A stretch of DNA of 64,000 bases from Pseudoalteromonas shioyasakiensis (GTDB lineage: Bacteria; Pseudomonadota; Gammaproteobacteria; Enterobacterales; Alteromonadaceae): NCBI RefSeq assembly GCF_019134595.1, contig NZ_CP077770.1, positions 1,756,001-1,820,000 on the forward strand. Reading direction: 5' to 3'. Both the position numbers and the translations under genes were made by a program. Every line of letters begins with the position of its first letter. The first letter of the stretch is position 1. The notes beneath the pieces were generated by a model, which worked only from the letters and a program-made list of their open reading frames with translations, was not told the origin of the DNA and did not search any database. This document shows positions 30,210 to 41,158 of this stretch, one piece after another.

Positions 30210-30478
30210 AGCTCAATTTTTACCTTACCATTTGGTTTACTACAACACAGTAATACTTCGCCAGTTCTAACGAACGCAAGTGGTTCTTGATTGTAGCTCA
30301 CATCACCTTCAACTAACTTTGCGCGGCATGCGCCACAATAACCTTCACGGCATTGGTAGGGGACATCTATTTTGTTTTGTTCTAGGCATTCAAGGAGAGA
30401 TGAACAGCCAGAATCAAATTCTAAATTCTGGCTGTCTGTTCCTGCAAGGATAACCTCTGCAGTGGTGTTTTCGCTCAT
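30206..30478 (-). CDS. yfaE: 2Fe-2S ferredoxin YfaE, diferric-tyrosyl radical maintenance
   Basis: A 90-residue plant-type ferredoxin. Cluster ligands are C43, C48 and C51 in YQCREGYCGACR and C78 (or C79) in LLCCSKP. In E. coli YfaE supplies electrons to rebuild the diiron-tyrosyl radical of NrdB. It directly follows nrdB, its start overlapping the nrdB stop by one base, so the three genes form nrdA-nrdB-yfaE as in enterics. Confidence 0.92.
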   Translation of the reverse strand: MSENTTAEVILAGTDSQNLEFDSGCSSLLECLEQNKIDVPYQCREGYCGACRAKLVEGDVSYNQEPLAFVRTGEVLLCCSKPNGKVKIEL

Positions 30479-31608
30479 TACAGGTCGAAGTCACCAAAGT
30501 CAGATGCATCAACTTGAGAGTCAATTTGACCAACAAGGTAAGAGCTGATTTCAGCTTCTTGTGGGGCAACTTGAACGTTGTCTGATACTAACCAAGAGTT
30601 GATCCACGGAATAGGGTTACTTTTACTCTCGAACTGTGCAGGTAGGCCTACCGCAGTCATACGTGCATTAGTAATGTATTCAACGTATTGGCATAAGATA
30701 TCTTTGTTAAGACCAATCATAGAGCCATCTTTGAACAGGTATTCTGCCCAATCTTTTTCTTGTTCAGCTGCTTCAACAAACATCTGAATTGCTTCTTCGC
30801 GACATTGTGCTGCAACGATTGCCATTTCTGGGTCGTCTTTACCTTCTTGCATAATGTTCAAAATGTGCTGTGTGCCAGATAAGTGTAGCGCTTCATCACG
30901 GGCGATTAGCTTGATGATTTTTGCATTACCTTCCATTAATTCACGCTCAGCGAAAGCAAATGAACAAGCAAAGCTTACATAGAAACGAATTGCTTCTAGG
31001 ATGTTAACCGACATCATTGCTAAGTAAAGTTGCTTTTTAAGGTCAAATAAGCTGACTTTAACTTCTTCACCGTTGATCACATGTTTACCTTCACCATACA
31101 GGTTGTAAACAGAAATCATATTGATTAAATCATCGTAGTACTTAGTTACCGCATCAGCACGCTCACTGATTTTTTCGTTGCTTACGATATCGTCAAAGAT
31201 AAGCTCAGGAGATTGCGTAACGTTACGAATAATGTGCGTGTATGAACGGCTGTGAATGGTTTCACTGAACGCCCATGTTTCAATCCAAGTTTCTAACTCA
31301 GGAATAGACACAATAGGTAGTAACGCAACGTTAGGTGAACGACCTTGCACACTATCAAGTAGCGTTTGATATTTTAAGTTACTTAAAAAGATGTGCTTTT
31401 CGTGCTCTGGTAACGCTTGGAAGTCAAGACGGTCTTTACTTACATCAACTTCTTCAGGACGCCAAAAGAACGAAAGTTGCTTTTCGATTAGCTTCTCGAA
31501 GATAGGGTACTTTTGTTGGTCGTAACGTGACACGTTTACCGTTTGGCCGAAAAACATCGGTTCTTGTAATTGGTTATTATGATTTCGGCTAAAAGTTGTA
31601 TATGACAT
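30478..31608 (-). CDS. nrdB: Class Ia ribonucleotide reductase beta subunit NrdB
   Basis: NrdB houses the diiron-tyrosyl radical cofactor needed for deoxynucleotide synthesis. The 376 residues match E. coli NrdB. The radical tyrosine is Y123 in [13 protein letters not shown]. Iron ligands lie in [26 protein letters not shown] and [13 protein letters not shown]. The C-terminus SDFGDFDL is the acidic tail that docks on NrdA. It is 70 bases downstream of nrdA, with a strong hairpin in that gap. Confidence 0.97.
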   Translation of the reverse strand: MSYTTFSRNHNNQLQEPMFFGQTVNVSRYDQQKYPIFEKLIEKQLSFFWRPEEVDVSKDRLDFQALPEHEKHIFLSNLKYQTLLDSVQGRSPNVALLPIVSIPELETWIETWAFSETIHSRSYTHIIRNVTQSPELIFDDIVSNEKISERADAVTKYYDDLINMISVYNLYGEGKHVINGEEVKVSLFDLKKQLYLAMMSVNILEAIRFYVSFACSFAFAERELMEGNAKIIKLIARDEALHLSGTQHILNIMQEGKDDPEMAIVAAQCREEAIQMFVEAAEQEKDWAEYLFKDGSMIGLNKDILCQYVEYITNARMTAVGLPAQFESKSNPIPWINSWLVSDNVQVAPQEAEISSYLVGQIDSQVDASDFGDFDL

Positions 31609-31635
31609 AGTGATTTCTCAAAAAACAGTCAGGGC

Positions 31636-31659
31636 AAAGCGGGCAAATGAGCCCGCTTT
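31636..31659 (-). other. Hairpin in the nrdA-nrdB spacer
   Basis: AAAGCGGGC and GCCCGCTTT form nine-base arms in the 70-base spacer. Reading on the minus strand only three T residues follow, so it is more likely an RNA-processing or stability element than a full terminator. Confidence 0.5.
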
Positions 31660-31678
31660 TGTTATGTTATTAATTTAA

Positions 31679-33964
31679 TTAGATTTTACAAGCGCCGCCT
31701 GCACAACCGTCATCTTCTACCTCTGGTGTTAACTCATCTTGAGAGTCTGATGCACCATCACGTGTGTTGTGATAGTACAGGGTTTTAACACCAAGTTTGT
31801 ACGCAGTCAGTAGGTCTTTTAAGAGCACCTTCATAGGTACTTTACCGCCTTCGTACTTAGATGGATCATAGTTAGTGTTTGCAGAGATCGTTTGGTCAAC
31901 GAATTTTTGCATAATACCAACCAGTTGTAGATAACCATCGTTTGAAGGAATATCCCACAGTAGCTCATAGTTATCTTTCAGATTTTCATAATCTGGCACT
32001 ACTTGCTTTAAGATACCATCTTTACTTGCTTTAACGCTGATATGACCACGTGGTGGTTCAATACCATTTGTTGCGTTAGAGATTTGCGATGATGTCTCTG
32101 AAGGCATAAGGGCAGATAGCGTAGAGTTACGCATACCGTGCTCTTTAATGCTTTCGCGTAATGAATCCCAATCTAAATGAAGAGGCTCATCACAGAACTG
32201 ATCTAGGTCACGTTTGTAAGTATCTGTTGGCATAATGCCTTGAGAATACGTTGTCTCGTTAAATTTAGGACACGCACCACGTTCTTTAGCTAACTCATTT
32301 GATGCTTTCATTAGATAATATTGAATTGCTTCAAATGTCTTGTGAGTTAGGGCATTTGCGCTGCCATCTGAATAGCGCTTACCATTTTTCGCTAAGTAAT
32401 ACGCGTAGTTAATAACACCAATACCTAGCGTACGACGACCCATAGTCGCGTTTTTAGCCGCAGGAACAGGGTAGTCTTGGAAATCAAGTAAGTTATCAAG
32501 GGCACGTACTGCAAGTTCAGCAAGCTCTTCTAATTCGTCAAGTGACTCAATTGCACCTAAGTTAAACGCCGACAGCGTACAAAGTGCAATTTCACCTTCT
32601 TCATCCATTACATTGCTAAGTGGCTTAGTTGGTAATGCAATTTCTAAACATAAGTTAGATTGGCGAATTGGTGCCACAGTCGAGATGAACGGGCTGTGCG
32701 TATTACAGTGGTCAACGTTTTGTAAGTAGATACGGCCTGTGCTGGCACGCTCTTGTGCAAACATTGAGAATAACTCAATCGCCTTAATACGTTTTTTGCG
32801 AATTGACTCGTCTTGCTCGTATTTGATGTATAGCTCATCAAACTTCGCTTGATCTTCAAAGAAGGCATCGTATAGACCCGGTACATCTGATGGGCTAAAT
32901 AATGTGATGTAATCGTCTTTGATTAAACGGCTATACATTAATTTGTTGAACTGCACACCGTAGTCAAGGTGACGTACACGGTTGTCTTCAACACCACGGT
33001 TGTTTTTAAGAACAAGTAGGTTTTCAACTTCTAAGTGCCAAAGTGGGTAGAACAACGTTGCTGCGCCGCCACGAACACCACCTTGTGAACAGCTCTTAAC
33101 AGCAGTTTGGAAGTGTTTATAAAAAGGAATACAACCTGTGTGGTACGCTTCGCCGTTACGAATTGGGCTACCAAGGGCACGGATGCGACCGGCATTAATA
33201 CCAATACCCGCACGTTGCGAAACATATTTAACAATCGCAGACGATGTCGCATTAATAGAATCTAGGCTATCACCACATTCAATAAGTACACATGAGCTGA
33301 ACTGACGTGTAGGGGTACGTACACCTGCCATGATAGGTGTAGGTAATGAAATTTTGAATGTAGAAACTGCATCATAAAAACGCTTGATGTAATCAAGGCG
33401 TGTCTCTTTTGGATAATCAGAGAATAAGCTTGCAGCAACTAAGATATATAAAAACTGTGCACTTTCGTAGATTTCACCAGTAACACGGTTTTGAACTAAA
33501 TACTTACCTTCAAGTTGCTTTACAGCAGCGTAGCTGAAGTTTAAGTCACGGTTGTGATCGATATAAGCATCTAACTCATCAATTTCTTGCTCGGTATAAT
33601 CAACAAGTAGGTGTTGATCATAACGCTTGTCTTCAACTAACTTCGTGATGTGATCGTATAAGCGTGGTGGCTCAAATTGACCGTAGGCTTTTTTACGTAA
33701 ATGGAATACAGCTAAGCGAGCAGCTAGGTATTGGTAATCAGGCGTATCTTTAGAGATCTGATCAGCTGCAGCTTTGATGATTGTTTCATGAATGTCATCG
33801 GTACGAATGCCGTCATAAAATTGAATATGTGACTTTAATTCAACTTGTGAGACAGACACATTATCAAGACCTTCTGCGGCCCAAGCGATCACGCGATGGA
33901 TCTTATCTAGATCAAGTGACTCTTTACGGCCGTCACGTTTGCTTACAGATAGCTGTTGGTTCAT
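31679..33964 (-). CDS. nrdA: Class Ia ribonucleotide reductase alpha subunit NrdA
   Basis: The catalytic subunit reduces ribonucleoside diphosphates. It has 761 residues, the E. coli length. It begins with the ATP-cone regulatory domain (about residues 1-95). Active-site regions include FSSCVLIECGDS, the thiyl-radical region NLCLEIALPT and ALCTLSAFNLGA. The C-terminal tail DDGCAGGACKI carries the swivelling cysteine pair that thioredoxin or glutaredoxin reduces. Upstream lie NrdR boxes and a DnaA box, predicting repression by NrdR-nucleotide and coupling to replication. Confidence 0.97.
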   Translation of the reverse strand: MNQQLSVSKRDGRKESLDLDKIHRVIAWAAEGLDNVSVSQVELKSHIQFYDGIRTDDIHETIIKAAADQISKDTPDYQYLAARLAVFHLRKKAYGQFEPPRLYDHITKLVEDKRYDQHLLVDYTEQEIDELDAYIDHNRDLNFSYAAVKQLEGKYLVQNRVTGEIYESAQFLYILVAASLFSDYPKETRLDYIKRFYDAVSTFKISLPTPIMAGVRTPTRQFSSCVLIECGDSLDSINATSSAIVKYVSQRAGIGINAGRIRALGSPIRNGEAYHTGCIPFYKHFQTAVKSCSQGGVRGGAATLFYPLWHLEVENLLVLKNNRGVEDNRVRHLDYGVQFNKLMYSRLIKDDYITLFSPSDVPGLYDAFFEDQAKFDELYIKYEQDESIRKKRIKAIELFSMFAQERASTGRIYLQNVDHCNTHSPFISTVAPIRQSNLCLEIALPTKPLSNVMDEEGEIALCTLSAFNLGAIESLDELEELAELAVRALDNLLDFQDYPVPAAKNATMGRRTLGIGVINYAYYLAKNGKRYSDGSANALTHKTFEAIQYYLMKASNELAKERGACPKFNETTYSQGIMPTDTYKRDLDQFCDEPLHLDWDSLRESIKEHGMRNSTLSALMPSETSSQISNATNGIEPPRGHISVKASKDGILKQVVPDYENLKDNYELLWDIPSNDGYLQLVGIMQKFVDQTISANTNYDPSKYEGGKVPMKVLLKDLLTAYKLGVKTLYYHNTRDGASDSQDELTPEVEDDGCAGGACKI

Positions 33965-34069
33965 AGTTTTGCCTGTATTCCTTGGGAAGTTTTAGTTGTA
34001 AGACAAAGGTATTCTTAATGTAATTATTATTATGCAACACCAAAAGAAACTAATTGAATAACATTTAGC

Positions 34070-34114
34070 CACAATATCTGGTGTTGTTTAAATTGTAGAT
34101 CACAAGATAGTGTG
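34070..34114. promoter_or_regulatory. Proximal NrdR box pair
   Basis: CACAATATCTGGTG (34070) and CACAAGATAGTGTG (34101) each match the NrdR box pattern CACwATATaTwGTG with two differences. They start exactly 31 bases apart, three helical turns, the usual spacing for paired NrdR sites. They lie about 106-150 bases upstream of nrdA. Confidence 0.75.
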
Positions 34115-34152
34115 GTCTGGGTTGTTTTGCAAGGGATAGAATTGCCCCAATT

Positions 34153-34161
34153 TGTGGATAA
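34153..34161 (-). promoter_or_regulatory. DnaA box upstream of nrdA
   Basis: TGTGGATAA on the plus strand is the exact complement of the consensus DnaA box TTATCCACA. In E. coli DnaA regulates nrdAB, so a site about 190 bases upstream of nrdA is plausible regulation. A single nonamer could also occur by chance. Confidence 0.6.
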
Positions 34162-34322
34162 CTATTGGATAAGCGCATTGTGTTAGTAACCATTAACCTT
34201 TGAACATTCATAGACGACGAAATTTGTAGAAATCAACAAAAGATCCAGAAAATTTACCGTTTTGAAAAATAAATTTTGACTGATTTTTTTATCATCAATG
34301 AATGCTCAAAAGTAAACCAAAT

Positions 34323-34367
34323 CACAATATATGGTGTTTTAATTTTTAAATAGCACTATATATGGTT
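34323..34367. promoter_or_regulatory. Distal NrdR box pair, overlapping the end of gph
   Basis: CACAATATATGGTG (34323) differs from the NrdR pattern at one position, and CACTATATATGGTT (34354) at two. Their starts are again 31 bases apart. The second box overlaps the last codons of gph. This pair is about 253 bases upstream of the proximal pair. The rest of 33965-34355 contains no gene. Confidence 0.7.
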
Positions 34368-35030
34368 AAAGCCGTCAATTGGTGTTTGCCAATTGAAATC
34401 CGCTTGCCAGCCAAGTGCAGCGTCCACACTCGGTATGTAACCCCATAACGCTGTTGCGCTATACATGTTGGCTGCTTTTGCAGCTTGAATATCACGCTCA
34501 GCATCACCGATATACAAACAACGGCTCGGATCAACCTCTAAGATCTCAGCGGTGTGTAACAGTGGATCCGGTGATGGTTTTGACACAGCTAATGTATCGC
34601 CACTGACAACTGCCTTTGCATCACGCAAAGAGGGAATAGCTTGCACTAAGGGCTCAGTTAAAAAGCCTGGCTTATTAGTCATAATGCCCCACTTAATATT
34701 GTTTTGCTCAAGTGCAATTAAAAGCTGTTCGATGCCGTTGAAGCATTTACTGTGCACAGCAATATCTTCGGCGTAGTAGTCAAGAAGCTGTTGGCGCAAG
34801 GCGAGTTGTTCAAGTTCGGGCCATTTATCCCCAAACCCTACTTCTAATAATGCATTTGCACCGTTAGACGCAGCAGGGCGATAAATATGCTCAGCAACAG
34901 GCGCCACATTGGCATCTGCTAATACGCGGTTTAATGCACCACCTAAGTCATCCGCGGTATCGAGTAGTGTGCCATCTAAATCAAAGATAAACGCATCAAA
35001 ATCGATAGAGGGTGTTTGCACACCACTCAT
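34356..35030 (-). CDS. gph: Phosphoglycolate phosphatase Gph
   Basis: A 224-residue HAD-superfamily hydrolase that removes 2-phosphoglycolate, a product of DNA-end repair. Motif I is FIFDLDGTLLDTADDLGGAL with both catalytic aspartates. Motif II is in IMTNKPGFL, motif III is the lysine in VSKPSPDPLL, and motif IV is YIGDAERDIQAAKAA. Family members with this ubiG-adjacent position are annotated Gph in related genera; substrate is inferred. The start ATG shares one base with the ubiG stop, so the two are co-transcribed, and its last codons contain an NrdR-like box. Confidence 0.86.
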   Translation of the reverse strand: MSGVQTPSIDFDAFIFDLDGTLLDTADDLGGALNRVLADANVAPVAEHIYRPAASNGANALLEVGFGDKWPELEQLALRQQLLDYYAEDIAVHSKCFNGIEQLLIALEQNNIKWGIMTNKPGFLTEPLVQAIPSLRDAKAVVSGDTLAVSKPSPDPLLHTAEILEVDPSRCLYIGDAERDIQAAKAANMYSATALWGYIPSVDAALGWQADFNWQTPIDGFNHI

Positions 35031-35740
35031 TAGGCTAGTTTCTCAAAGTGCAGGATGTAATTAACACTTACATCATCATTTAAGTTGTACTGCTTAGAAA
35101 ACGGGTTATAGTGAAGGCCGGTACTGGCGCGTACTTTTAATCCTGCTTCTTCTGCCCATGCAATAAGCTGCGCAGGTTTGATAAACTTTTTATGGTCATG
35201 CGTACCTTCAGGCACCATCTTCAAAAGCTTTTCAGCACCGACAATAGCAAACAAGTAGGCTTTTGGTGTTTTATTTAATGTTGAAAAGAACACATCTGCG
35301 CCTGGTTTAGCAAGTTCTGCTACAGCACGAATAATAGAAGCAGGGTCTGGAACATGCTCAAGCATTTCCATACAAGTTACAACATCAAAGCGAGCAGGGT
35401 GCTCAGCAGCGAATTGCTCTGCAGGTACTTTTATATAATCAACAGGCACGCCTGTTTCTAAACTATGTAACTTAGCAACGGTGAGTGGCTCTTGGCCCAT
35501 ATCGATGCCGGTTACTTTAGCGCCCATACGCGCCATACTTTCACTTAAGATGCCGCCACCACAGCCAACATCTAAGGTTTCCTTATCAAATAAGCCGCCT
35601 ACTTTATCAGCGACAAAATCCAAACGCAGAGGATTTATTTCATGAAGGGGTTTGAACTCTCCGTCGCGGTCCCACCAACGTTCTGCGATGGCTTCAAACT
35701 TTGCAATTTCTGCATTATCTACATTTTGATGCTCGGTCAT
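35030..35740 (-). CDS. ubiG: Ubiquinone biosynthesis O-methyltransferase UbiG
   Basis: UbiG performs both O-methylation steps in ubiquinone synthesis. The 236-residue form starting at 35740 is chosen because GAGGAAG stands six bases upstream and [20 protein letters not shown] matches the usual N-terminus. An in-frame ATG at 35797 would add 19 unlike residues. The SAM-binding motif is [19 protein letters not shown] near residue 58, followed by [13 protein letters not shown]. It is divergent from gyrA, the arrangement seen in E. coli and many relatives. Confidence 0.94.
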   Translation of the reverse strand: MTEHQNVDNAEIAKFEAIAERWWDRDGEFKPLHEINPLRLDFVADKVGGLFDKETLDVGCGGGILSESMARMGAKVTGIDMGQEPLTVAKLHSLETGVPVDYIKVPAEQFAAEHPARFDVVTCMEMLEHVPDPASIIRAVAELAKPGADVFFSTLNKTPKAYLFAIVGAEKLLKMVPEGTHDHKKFIKPAQLIAWAEEAGLKVRASTGLHYNPFSKQYNLNDDVSVNYILHFEKLA

Positions 35741-35916
35741 AAAAAACTTCCTCGTTAATCTGAGGCCATTATATAGGGGGAAATTAATAAATCGCAAAGA
35801 TTTAGCGCCTGTAAATCTAAATAAATTGTGATAGCATGGTCTGGAAATAATAACTAAAGCTCTTAAGACGGCGGTTTGCCTCTTAATGAGTCAATACTGA
35901 AGGAATGTGAAATCAA

Positions 35917-38613
35917 ATGACTGATCTCGCCAATGAAATTCTGCCAGTCAATATTGAAGATGAATTGAAAAACTCCTACCTTGATTACGCGATGAGTGTA
36001 ATCGTAGGACGTGCATTGCCAGACGTACGTGATGGCTTAAAGCCAGTTCACCGCCGCGTTTTATTTGCAATGAACGAACTCAATAATGATTGGAATAAAC
36101 CTTACAAGAAATCAGCACGTGTTGTTGGTGATGTAATCGGTAAGTACCACCCACATGGCGACAGCGCGGTATATGACACCATCGTTCGTATGGCGCAGCC
36201 TTTCTCATTACGCTACATGCTTGTTGACGGCCAAGGTAACTTTGGTTCTGTTGACGGTGACTCTGCGGCAGCAATGCGTTATACGGAAGTCCGTATGGCG
36301 AAAATGTCACATGAATTATTAGCTGATTTAGAAAAAGAAACGGTTGATTACGTACCGAACTATGATGGTACTGAGCAAATTCCTGACGTATTACCTACAA
36401 AAGTACCTAACTTATTAGTAAATGGTTCTTCGGGTATCGCGGTTGGTATGGCGACGAACATTCCACCTCATAACTTAACAGAAGTTATCAATGGTTGTTT
36501 AGCGCTTATTCAAAACCCTGATATGTCAATTGCTGACCTTATTGAATATATCCCAGGTCCAGATTTCCCGACTGCGGCGATTATCAATGGTAAAAAAGGC
36601 ATTGAGCAAGCGTACTTAACCGGTCGTGGTAAAGTATATATCCGTGCTCGTGCTGAAATCGAAGTTGACGAAAAAACCGGTCGTGAAACAATCATCGTTC
36701 ACGAAATCCCTTATCAAGTTAACAAAGCACGCCTTATCGAAAAGATTGCAGAGCTTGTTAAAGATAAGAAGATTGAAGGTATTAGCGCACTACGTGACGA
36801 ATCAGATAAAGACGGTATGCGTATCGTTATCGAAATCAAACGTGGTGATGTTGGTGAAGTAATCTTAAACAACCTTTATGCACAAACTCAGTTACAAACT
36901 GTGTTTGGTATGAACATGGTTGCACTTGATAACAACCAACCTAAGTGTTTCAACTTAAAAGAAATGCTTGAAGCGTTTATCGTACACCGTCGTGAAGTTG
37001 TTACACGTCGTACTGTATTCGATTTACGTAAAGCCCGTGACCGTGCTCACACGCTTGAAGGCTTAGCGATTGCACTTGCGAATATCGACCCAATTATCGA
37101 ACTTATTCGTAAATCACCAACACCAGCAGAAGCAAAAGCGGCACTAACAGCACGTTCTTGGGAACTAGGCACTGTTAAAGCAATGCTTGAAAAAGCAGGT
37201 GAAGATAACGTAGCACGTCCTGATTGGTTAGCGGCTGATTTAGGTATCCGTGACGGTCAGTACTATTTATCTGAGCAACAAGCACAAGCAATTCTAGACC
37301 TACGTTTACACAAACTAACAGGCCTTGAGCATGAGAAGATCTTAGACGAGTATCAAACACTCCTTGATCTAATTGCTGAGCTTTTACATATTCTTTCAAG
37401 CCCAGAGCGTTTAATGGAAGTTATCCGCGACGAGCTAGTAGAAATTAAAGAGCAATATGGTGACGAACGTCGTACTGAAATCAGTGCAGCTGCTCACGAT
37501 ATTAGCCTTGAAGACCTAATCAATGAAGAAGACGTTGTTGTAACGCTTTCTCACGAAGGTTACGTTAAGTATCAACCACTATCAGATTACGAAGCACAGC
37601 GTCGTGGTGGTAAAGGTAAATCAGCAACCAAGATGAAAGATGAAGACTTCATCGAACGTCTATTAGTTGCTAATACCCACGATACAATCCTATGTTTCTC
37701 AACAGCGGGTCGCTTATACTGGTTGAAAGTATATCAGTTACCATTAGCAAGCCGTGCAGCGCGTGGTAAGCCAATAGTTAACTTATTACCACTTGAAGCT
37801 GATGAGCGTATTACTGCTATCTTACCAGTACGTGAGTACGAAGAAGATAAATACATCTTCATGGCAACTGCATTTGGTACAGTTAAGAAAACACCACTTA
37901 CAGCATATAGCCGTCAACGTGCGAGCGGTATCATCGCTGTTAACCTAAATGAAGGCGATAGCCTAATTGGTGTTGATATTACTGATGGCACGAATGAAAT
38001 TATGCTATTCACTGATGCTGGTAAAGTTGTTCGCTTTAAAGAAGCTGAAGAGTCAGCAGTTGTTGATGAAAACGGTAACCCAGTTCTAGACGAAAATGGT
38101 AACCCAGAAATCCGCTTCAAAGGTGTACGTCCAATGGGTCGTACAGCAACAGGTGTTCGTGGTATTAAGATGGCTGACGACCAACGCGTTGTGTCGTTAA
38201 TCGTACCTAAGTCAGATGGTGCAATCCTAACTGTGACAGAAAACGGTTACGGTAAGCGTACAGCACTTGAAGATTACCCATCGAAGAGCCGTGCAACACA
38301 AGGTGTTGTATCAATCAAAGTAAGCGAACGTAATGGCGCTGTGGTTGGTGCAGTACAAGTTGACGATAACGACGAAATCATGATTATCTCGAATCGCGGT
38401 ACCTTAGTACGTACCCGTGTAAACGAGGTTTCTACGGTTGGTCGTAATACTCAAGGCGTTATTTTGATACGAACTATTGACGAAGAGCAAGTAGTTGGTT
38501 TACAACGTATCGAAGAAATCGAAGTTGATGAGCTAGAAGCCATCGAAGGCGAGGCCGTTGAAGTAGTCGATACCAATACTGAAGAAACGGGTGATAACCC
38601 ACCTTCAGAATAA
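35917..38613 (+). CDS. gyrA: DNA gyrase subunit A
   Basis: GyrA breaks and rejoins DNA during negative supercoiling. The 898-residue protein has the catalytic tyrosine Y122 in [10 protein letters not shown]. The quinolone-resistance region [11 protein letters not shown] has S83 and D87, the drug-sensitive residues of E. coli. The C-terminal beta-pinwheel includes the GyrA-box [13 protein letters not shown] highly acidic tail (about 35 residues) ends the protein, as in other gammaproteobacteria. It is preceded by a promoter-containing spacer shared with ubiG and followed by a strong terminator. Confidence 0.97.
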   Translation: MTDLANEILPVNIEDELKNSYLDYAMSVIVGRALPDVRDGLKPVHRRVLFAMNELNNDWNKPYKKSARVVGDVIGKYHPHGDSAVYDTIVRMAQPFSLRYMLVDGQGNFGSVDGDSAAAMRYTEVRMAKMSHELLADLEKETVDYVPNYDGTEQIPDVLPTKVPNLLVNGSSGIAVGMATNIPPHNLTEVINGCLALIQNPDMSIADLIEYIPGPDFPTAAIINGKKGIEQAYLTGRGKVYIRARAEIEVDEKTGRETIIVHEIPYQVNKARLIEKIAELVKDKKIEGISALRDESDKDGMRIVIEIKRGDVGEVILNNLYAQTQLQTVFGMNMVALDNNQPKCFNLKEMLEAFIVHRREVVTRRTVFDLRKARDRAHTLEGLAIALANIDPIIELIRKSPTPAEAKAALTARSWELGTVKAMLEKAGEDNVARPDWLAADLGIRDGQYYLSEQQAQAILDLRLHKLTGLEHEKILDEYQTLLDLIAELLHILSSPERLMEVIRDELVEIKEQYGDERRTEISAAAHDISLEDLINEEDVVVTLSHEGYVKYQPLSDYEAQRRGGKGKSATKMKDEDFIERLLVANTHDTILCFSTAGRLYWLKVYQLPLASRAARGKPIVNLLPLEADERITAILPVREYEEDKYIFMATAFGTVKKTPLTAYSRQRASGIIAVNLNEGDSLIGVDITDGTNEIMLFTDAGKVVRFKEAEESAVVDENGNPVLDENGNPEIRFKGVRPMGRTATGVRGIKMADDQRVVSLIVPKSDGAILTVTENGYGKRTALEDYPSKSRATQGVVSIKVSERNGAVVGAVQVDDNDEIMIISNRGTLVRTRVNEVSTVGRNTQGVILIRTIDEEQVVGLQRIEEIEVDELEAIEGEAVEVVDTNTEETGDNPPSE

Positions 38614-38622
38614 CATTGATTT

Positions 38623-38648
38623 AAAAAGCGGCTCCGGCCGCTTTTTTT
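38623..38648 (+). terminator. Intrinsic terminator after gyrA
   Basis: AAAAAGCGGC and GCCGCTTTTTT around TCCG form a compact hairpin with a T-run, ten bases after the gyrA stop. Confidence 0.9.
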
Positions 38649-38682
38649 ATCCGCACTATAATTACTGGAATGAGGCAAAGTA

Positions 38683-39771
38683 ATGACTAAGTATAATTTT
38701 TGTGCAGGACCGGCAATGCTACCGCCGGCAGTTATGCAAAAAGCACAAAAAGAATTTATAGATTGGCAAGGTTTAGGTGTCTCTGTGATGGAAATTAGCC
38801 ATCGCAGCAGCGACTTTTTAGCGCTTACCACTAAATGTGAAGCAAGCCTGCGTCGTTTAATGAATATAAGCGATGAGTTCGAAGTGTTATTTATGCACGG
38901 CGGTGGCCGTGGTCAATTCAGTGCTGTGCCACTGAACCTTCACCTTGATGATAAGCCAGCCGTGTACTGTGAAAACGGTGTGTGGTCTAAAGGGGCTACG
39001 TCAGAAGCGGCAAAATTCACTGCAGTTGAAAGCATCAATGTCCGTGATGATGAGCAGCAAAATGGCCAGTTCTCTATAAAACCAGCAAGCAGCTGGGAAT
39101 TACCTGCTGATGCGTCTTACATTCACTATTGTCCGAATGAAACCGTAGATGGCATCGAAATTTTTGACGTGCCATCACACCCATCAGCACCGATTGTGGC
39201 TGATATGTCATCGACTATTTTATCGCGCGAGTTTGACGTAAATCAGTTTGATCTTATTTACGCTGGCGCACAAAAGAATATCGGCCCGTCTGGTTTATCG
39301 ATTGTTATTATTCGCAAAACGCTTCTTGAGCGTGAAGGTCTTGCCAAGCCAGGTATTCTTGATTACGCCTTAGAAGCAAAACAAGGCAGCATGTATAACA
39401 CACCACCGACATTTGCGTGGTACTTAGCTGCTGAAGTATTTGAATGGCTTGAAGCAAACGGCGGCGTTAAAGCGATGGAAGAACAAAACATCGCAAAAGC
39501 AGAACTTCTTTACAATTACATTGATAGCTCAGATTTTTACAGCAACAAAGTTGCTAAGCATTGCCGTTCGCGTATGAACGTACCGTTTTGGCTAAATGAC
39601 GGATCACTGAATGATAAATTCATTACTCAATCAAAAGAAGCAGGCTTATTAGCCCTTGAAGGTCACCGTATCGTCGGTGGTATGCGCGCAAGCATTTATA
39701 ATGCGATGCCACTTGAAGGTGTTCAAGCCTTGGTTAATTTTATGGAAAAATTCGCCAAGGAGAACAGCTAA
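38683..39771 (+). CDS. serC: Phosphoserine aminotransferase SerC
   Basis: SerC makes 3-phosphoserine in serine synthesis and also acts in pyridoxal phosphate synthesis. The 362 residues begin with [15 protein letters not shown], the family signature. The PLP lysine lies in [13 protein letters not shown] near residue 197. The C-terminus has [20 protein letters not shown]. It is two bases upstream of aroA, the conserved serC-aroA operon of enteric bacteria. A GAGG-type site lies upstream of the ATG at 38683. Confidence 0.96.
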   Translation: MTKYNFCAGPAMLPPAVMQKAQKEFIDWQGLGVSVMEISHRSSDFLALTTKCEASLRRLMNISDEFEVLFMHGGGRGQFSAVPLNLHLDDKPAVYCENGVWSKGATSEAAKFTAVESINVRDDEQQNGQFSIKPASSWELPADASYIHYCPNETVDGIEIFDVPSHPSAPIVADMSSTILSREFDVNQFDLIYAGAQKNIGPSGLSIVIIRKTLLEREGLAKPGILDYALEAKQGSMYNTPPTFAWYLAAEVFEWLEANGGVKAMEEQNIAKAELLYNYIDSSDFYSNKVAKHCRSRMNVPFWLNDGSLNDKFITQSKEAGLLALEGHRIVGGMRASIYNAMPLEGVQALVNFMEKFAKENS

Positions 39772-39773
39772 TT

Positions 39774-41054
39774 ATGGAACAGCTTCGTCTTGAACCGATT
39801 ACAAAGGTAAATGGTAGTGTGACACTACCAGGCTCAAAAAGCTTATCAAACCGTATCTTACTGCTTGCTGCTCTTGCAGAGGGCACAACGGTTGTTGAAA
39901 ACCTACTAGATAGTGATGATATTCGTCACATGCTAGGTGCATTAAATCTTTTAGGCGTAAATGTATCGCTTAACGAAGATAAAACAGTGGCCACCGTAGA
40001 GGGTGTTGCAGGTAAATTTAAAACTCCGAGCGAGCCTTTATTTTTAGGTAATGCAGGGACAGCTTATCGTCCACTGACAGCGGTTTTAGCTGCTGTAGAA
40101 GGCGAGTATCAGCTGGTGGGCGAGCCTCGTATGGAAGAGCGCCCAATCGGCCATTTGGTTGATGCACTGCAAGCACTGGGTGGTGATGTTGAATACCTTA
40201 AGCATAAAGATTATCCACCACTTGCCATAAAAGGCGGCAAAATCAACGGTGGACAAGTTGCAATTGATGGCAGCATCTCTAGCCAGTTCTTAACAGCGTT
40301 ACTAATGGCTGCACCATTATTTAATGGCGATACAGAAATCACCATCAAAGGCACGCTGGTATCAAAGCCTTACATTGATATTACCCTAGATGTAATGAAG
40401 CGCTTTGGCGTTACTGTAAGCCATGACAATTACGAAACGTTTTACGTTAAAGGCTGTCAGCAGTATCAAGCACTTGAGCGTATTATGGTCGAAGGTGATG
40501 CATCAAGCGCCTCTTATTTTGTTGCAGCAGCTGCAATAGCAGGTGGCGAAATTGAAATTAACGGGGTAGGTGCGGCATCTGTTCAAGGTGATATTGGTTT
40601 TGCCAAAGTGATGGAGCAAGTAGGCGCCAAAATCGATTGGTACGATGAAAAGCTGGTGGTTCGTAAAGGTGAGCTAAATGCGGTCGATATTGATGCCAAT
40701 GCAATCCCTGATGCGGCAATGACACTCGCCACTGTTGCGCTTTTCGCAAAGGGTAAAACAGCAATTCGCAATATCTATAACTGGCGTGTAAAAGAAACAG
40801 ATCGCTTATATGCCATGGCGACTGAGCTTCGTAAAGTTGGTGCAGAAGTGGTTGAAGGTGAAGATTTCATCGAAATTACACCGCCAGACACTTTTAACGA
40901 TGTAGCGATAGATACCTATAACGATCACCGTATTGCCATGTGTTTTGCAATGGTTGCCGTTGGCGGAAAGCCGATAACCATTAACGATCCTAAGTGTACA
41001 TACAAAACTTTTCCAACGTTTTTCAAAGTACTAGAGTCTGTCTCAAGTCAATAA
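39774..41054 (+). CDS. aroA: 5-enolpyruvylshikimate-3-phosphate synthase AroA
   Basis: EPSP synthase transfers enolpyruvyl from PEP to shikimate-3-phosphate. The 426 residues show both family signatures: [18 protein letters not shown] near residue 90 and [17 protein letters not shown] near residue 339. The N-terminal [20 protein letters not shown] includes the catalytic lysine. GNAGTAYRP is the class I sequence, normally sensitive to glyphosate. It is preceded by serC and followed by cmk after about 100 bases. Confidence 0.97.
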   Translation: MEQLRLEPITKVNGSVTLPGSKSLSNRILLLAALAEGTTVVENLLDSDDIRHMLGALNLLGVNVSLNEDKTVATVEGVAGKFKTPSEPLFLGNAGTAYRPLTAVLAAVEGEYQLVGEPRMEERPIGHLVDALQALGGDVEYLKHKDYPPLAIKGGKINGGQVAIDGSISSQFLTALLMAAPLFNGDTEITIKGTLVSKPYIDITLDVMKRFGVTVSHDNYETFYVKGCQQYQALERIMVEGDASSASYFVAAAAIAGGEIEINGVGAASVQGDIGFAKVMEQVGAKIDWYDEKLVVRKGELNAVDIDANAIPDAAMTLATVALFAKGKTAIRNIYNWRVKETDRLYAMATELRKVGAEVVEGEDFIEITPPDTFNDVAIDTYNDHRIAMCFAMVAVGGKPITINDPKCTYKTFPTFFKVLESVSSQ

Positions 41055-41158
41055 AACAGAAGAAAATATAAAAAGTTACATTCTAAATGCGGATCTATTT
41101 CTAGAACTGGCGTATAATATCGCGGTTTTATTTTGGTGTGCATTGCAGGAGGTTATAA

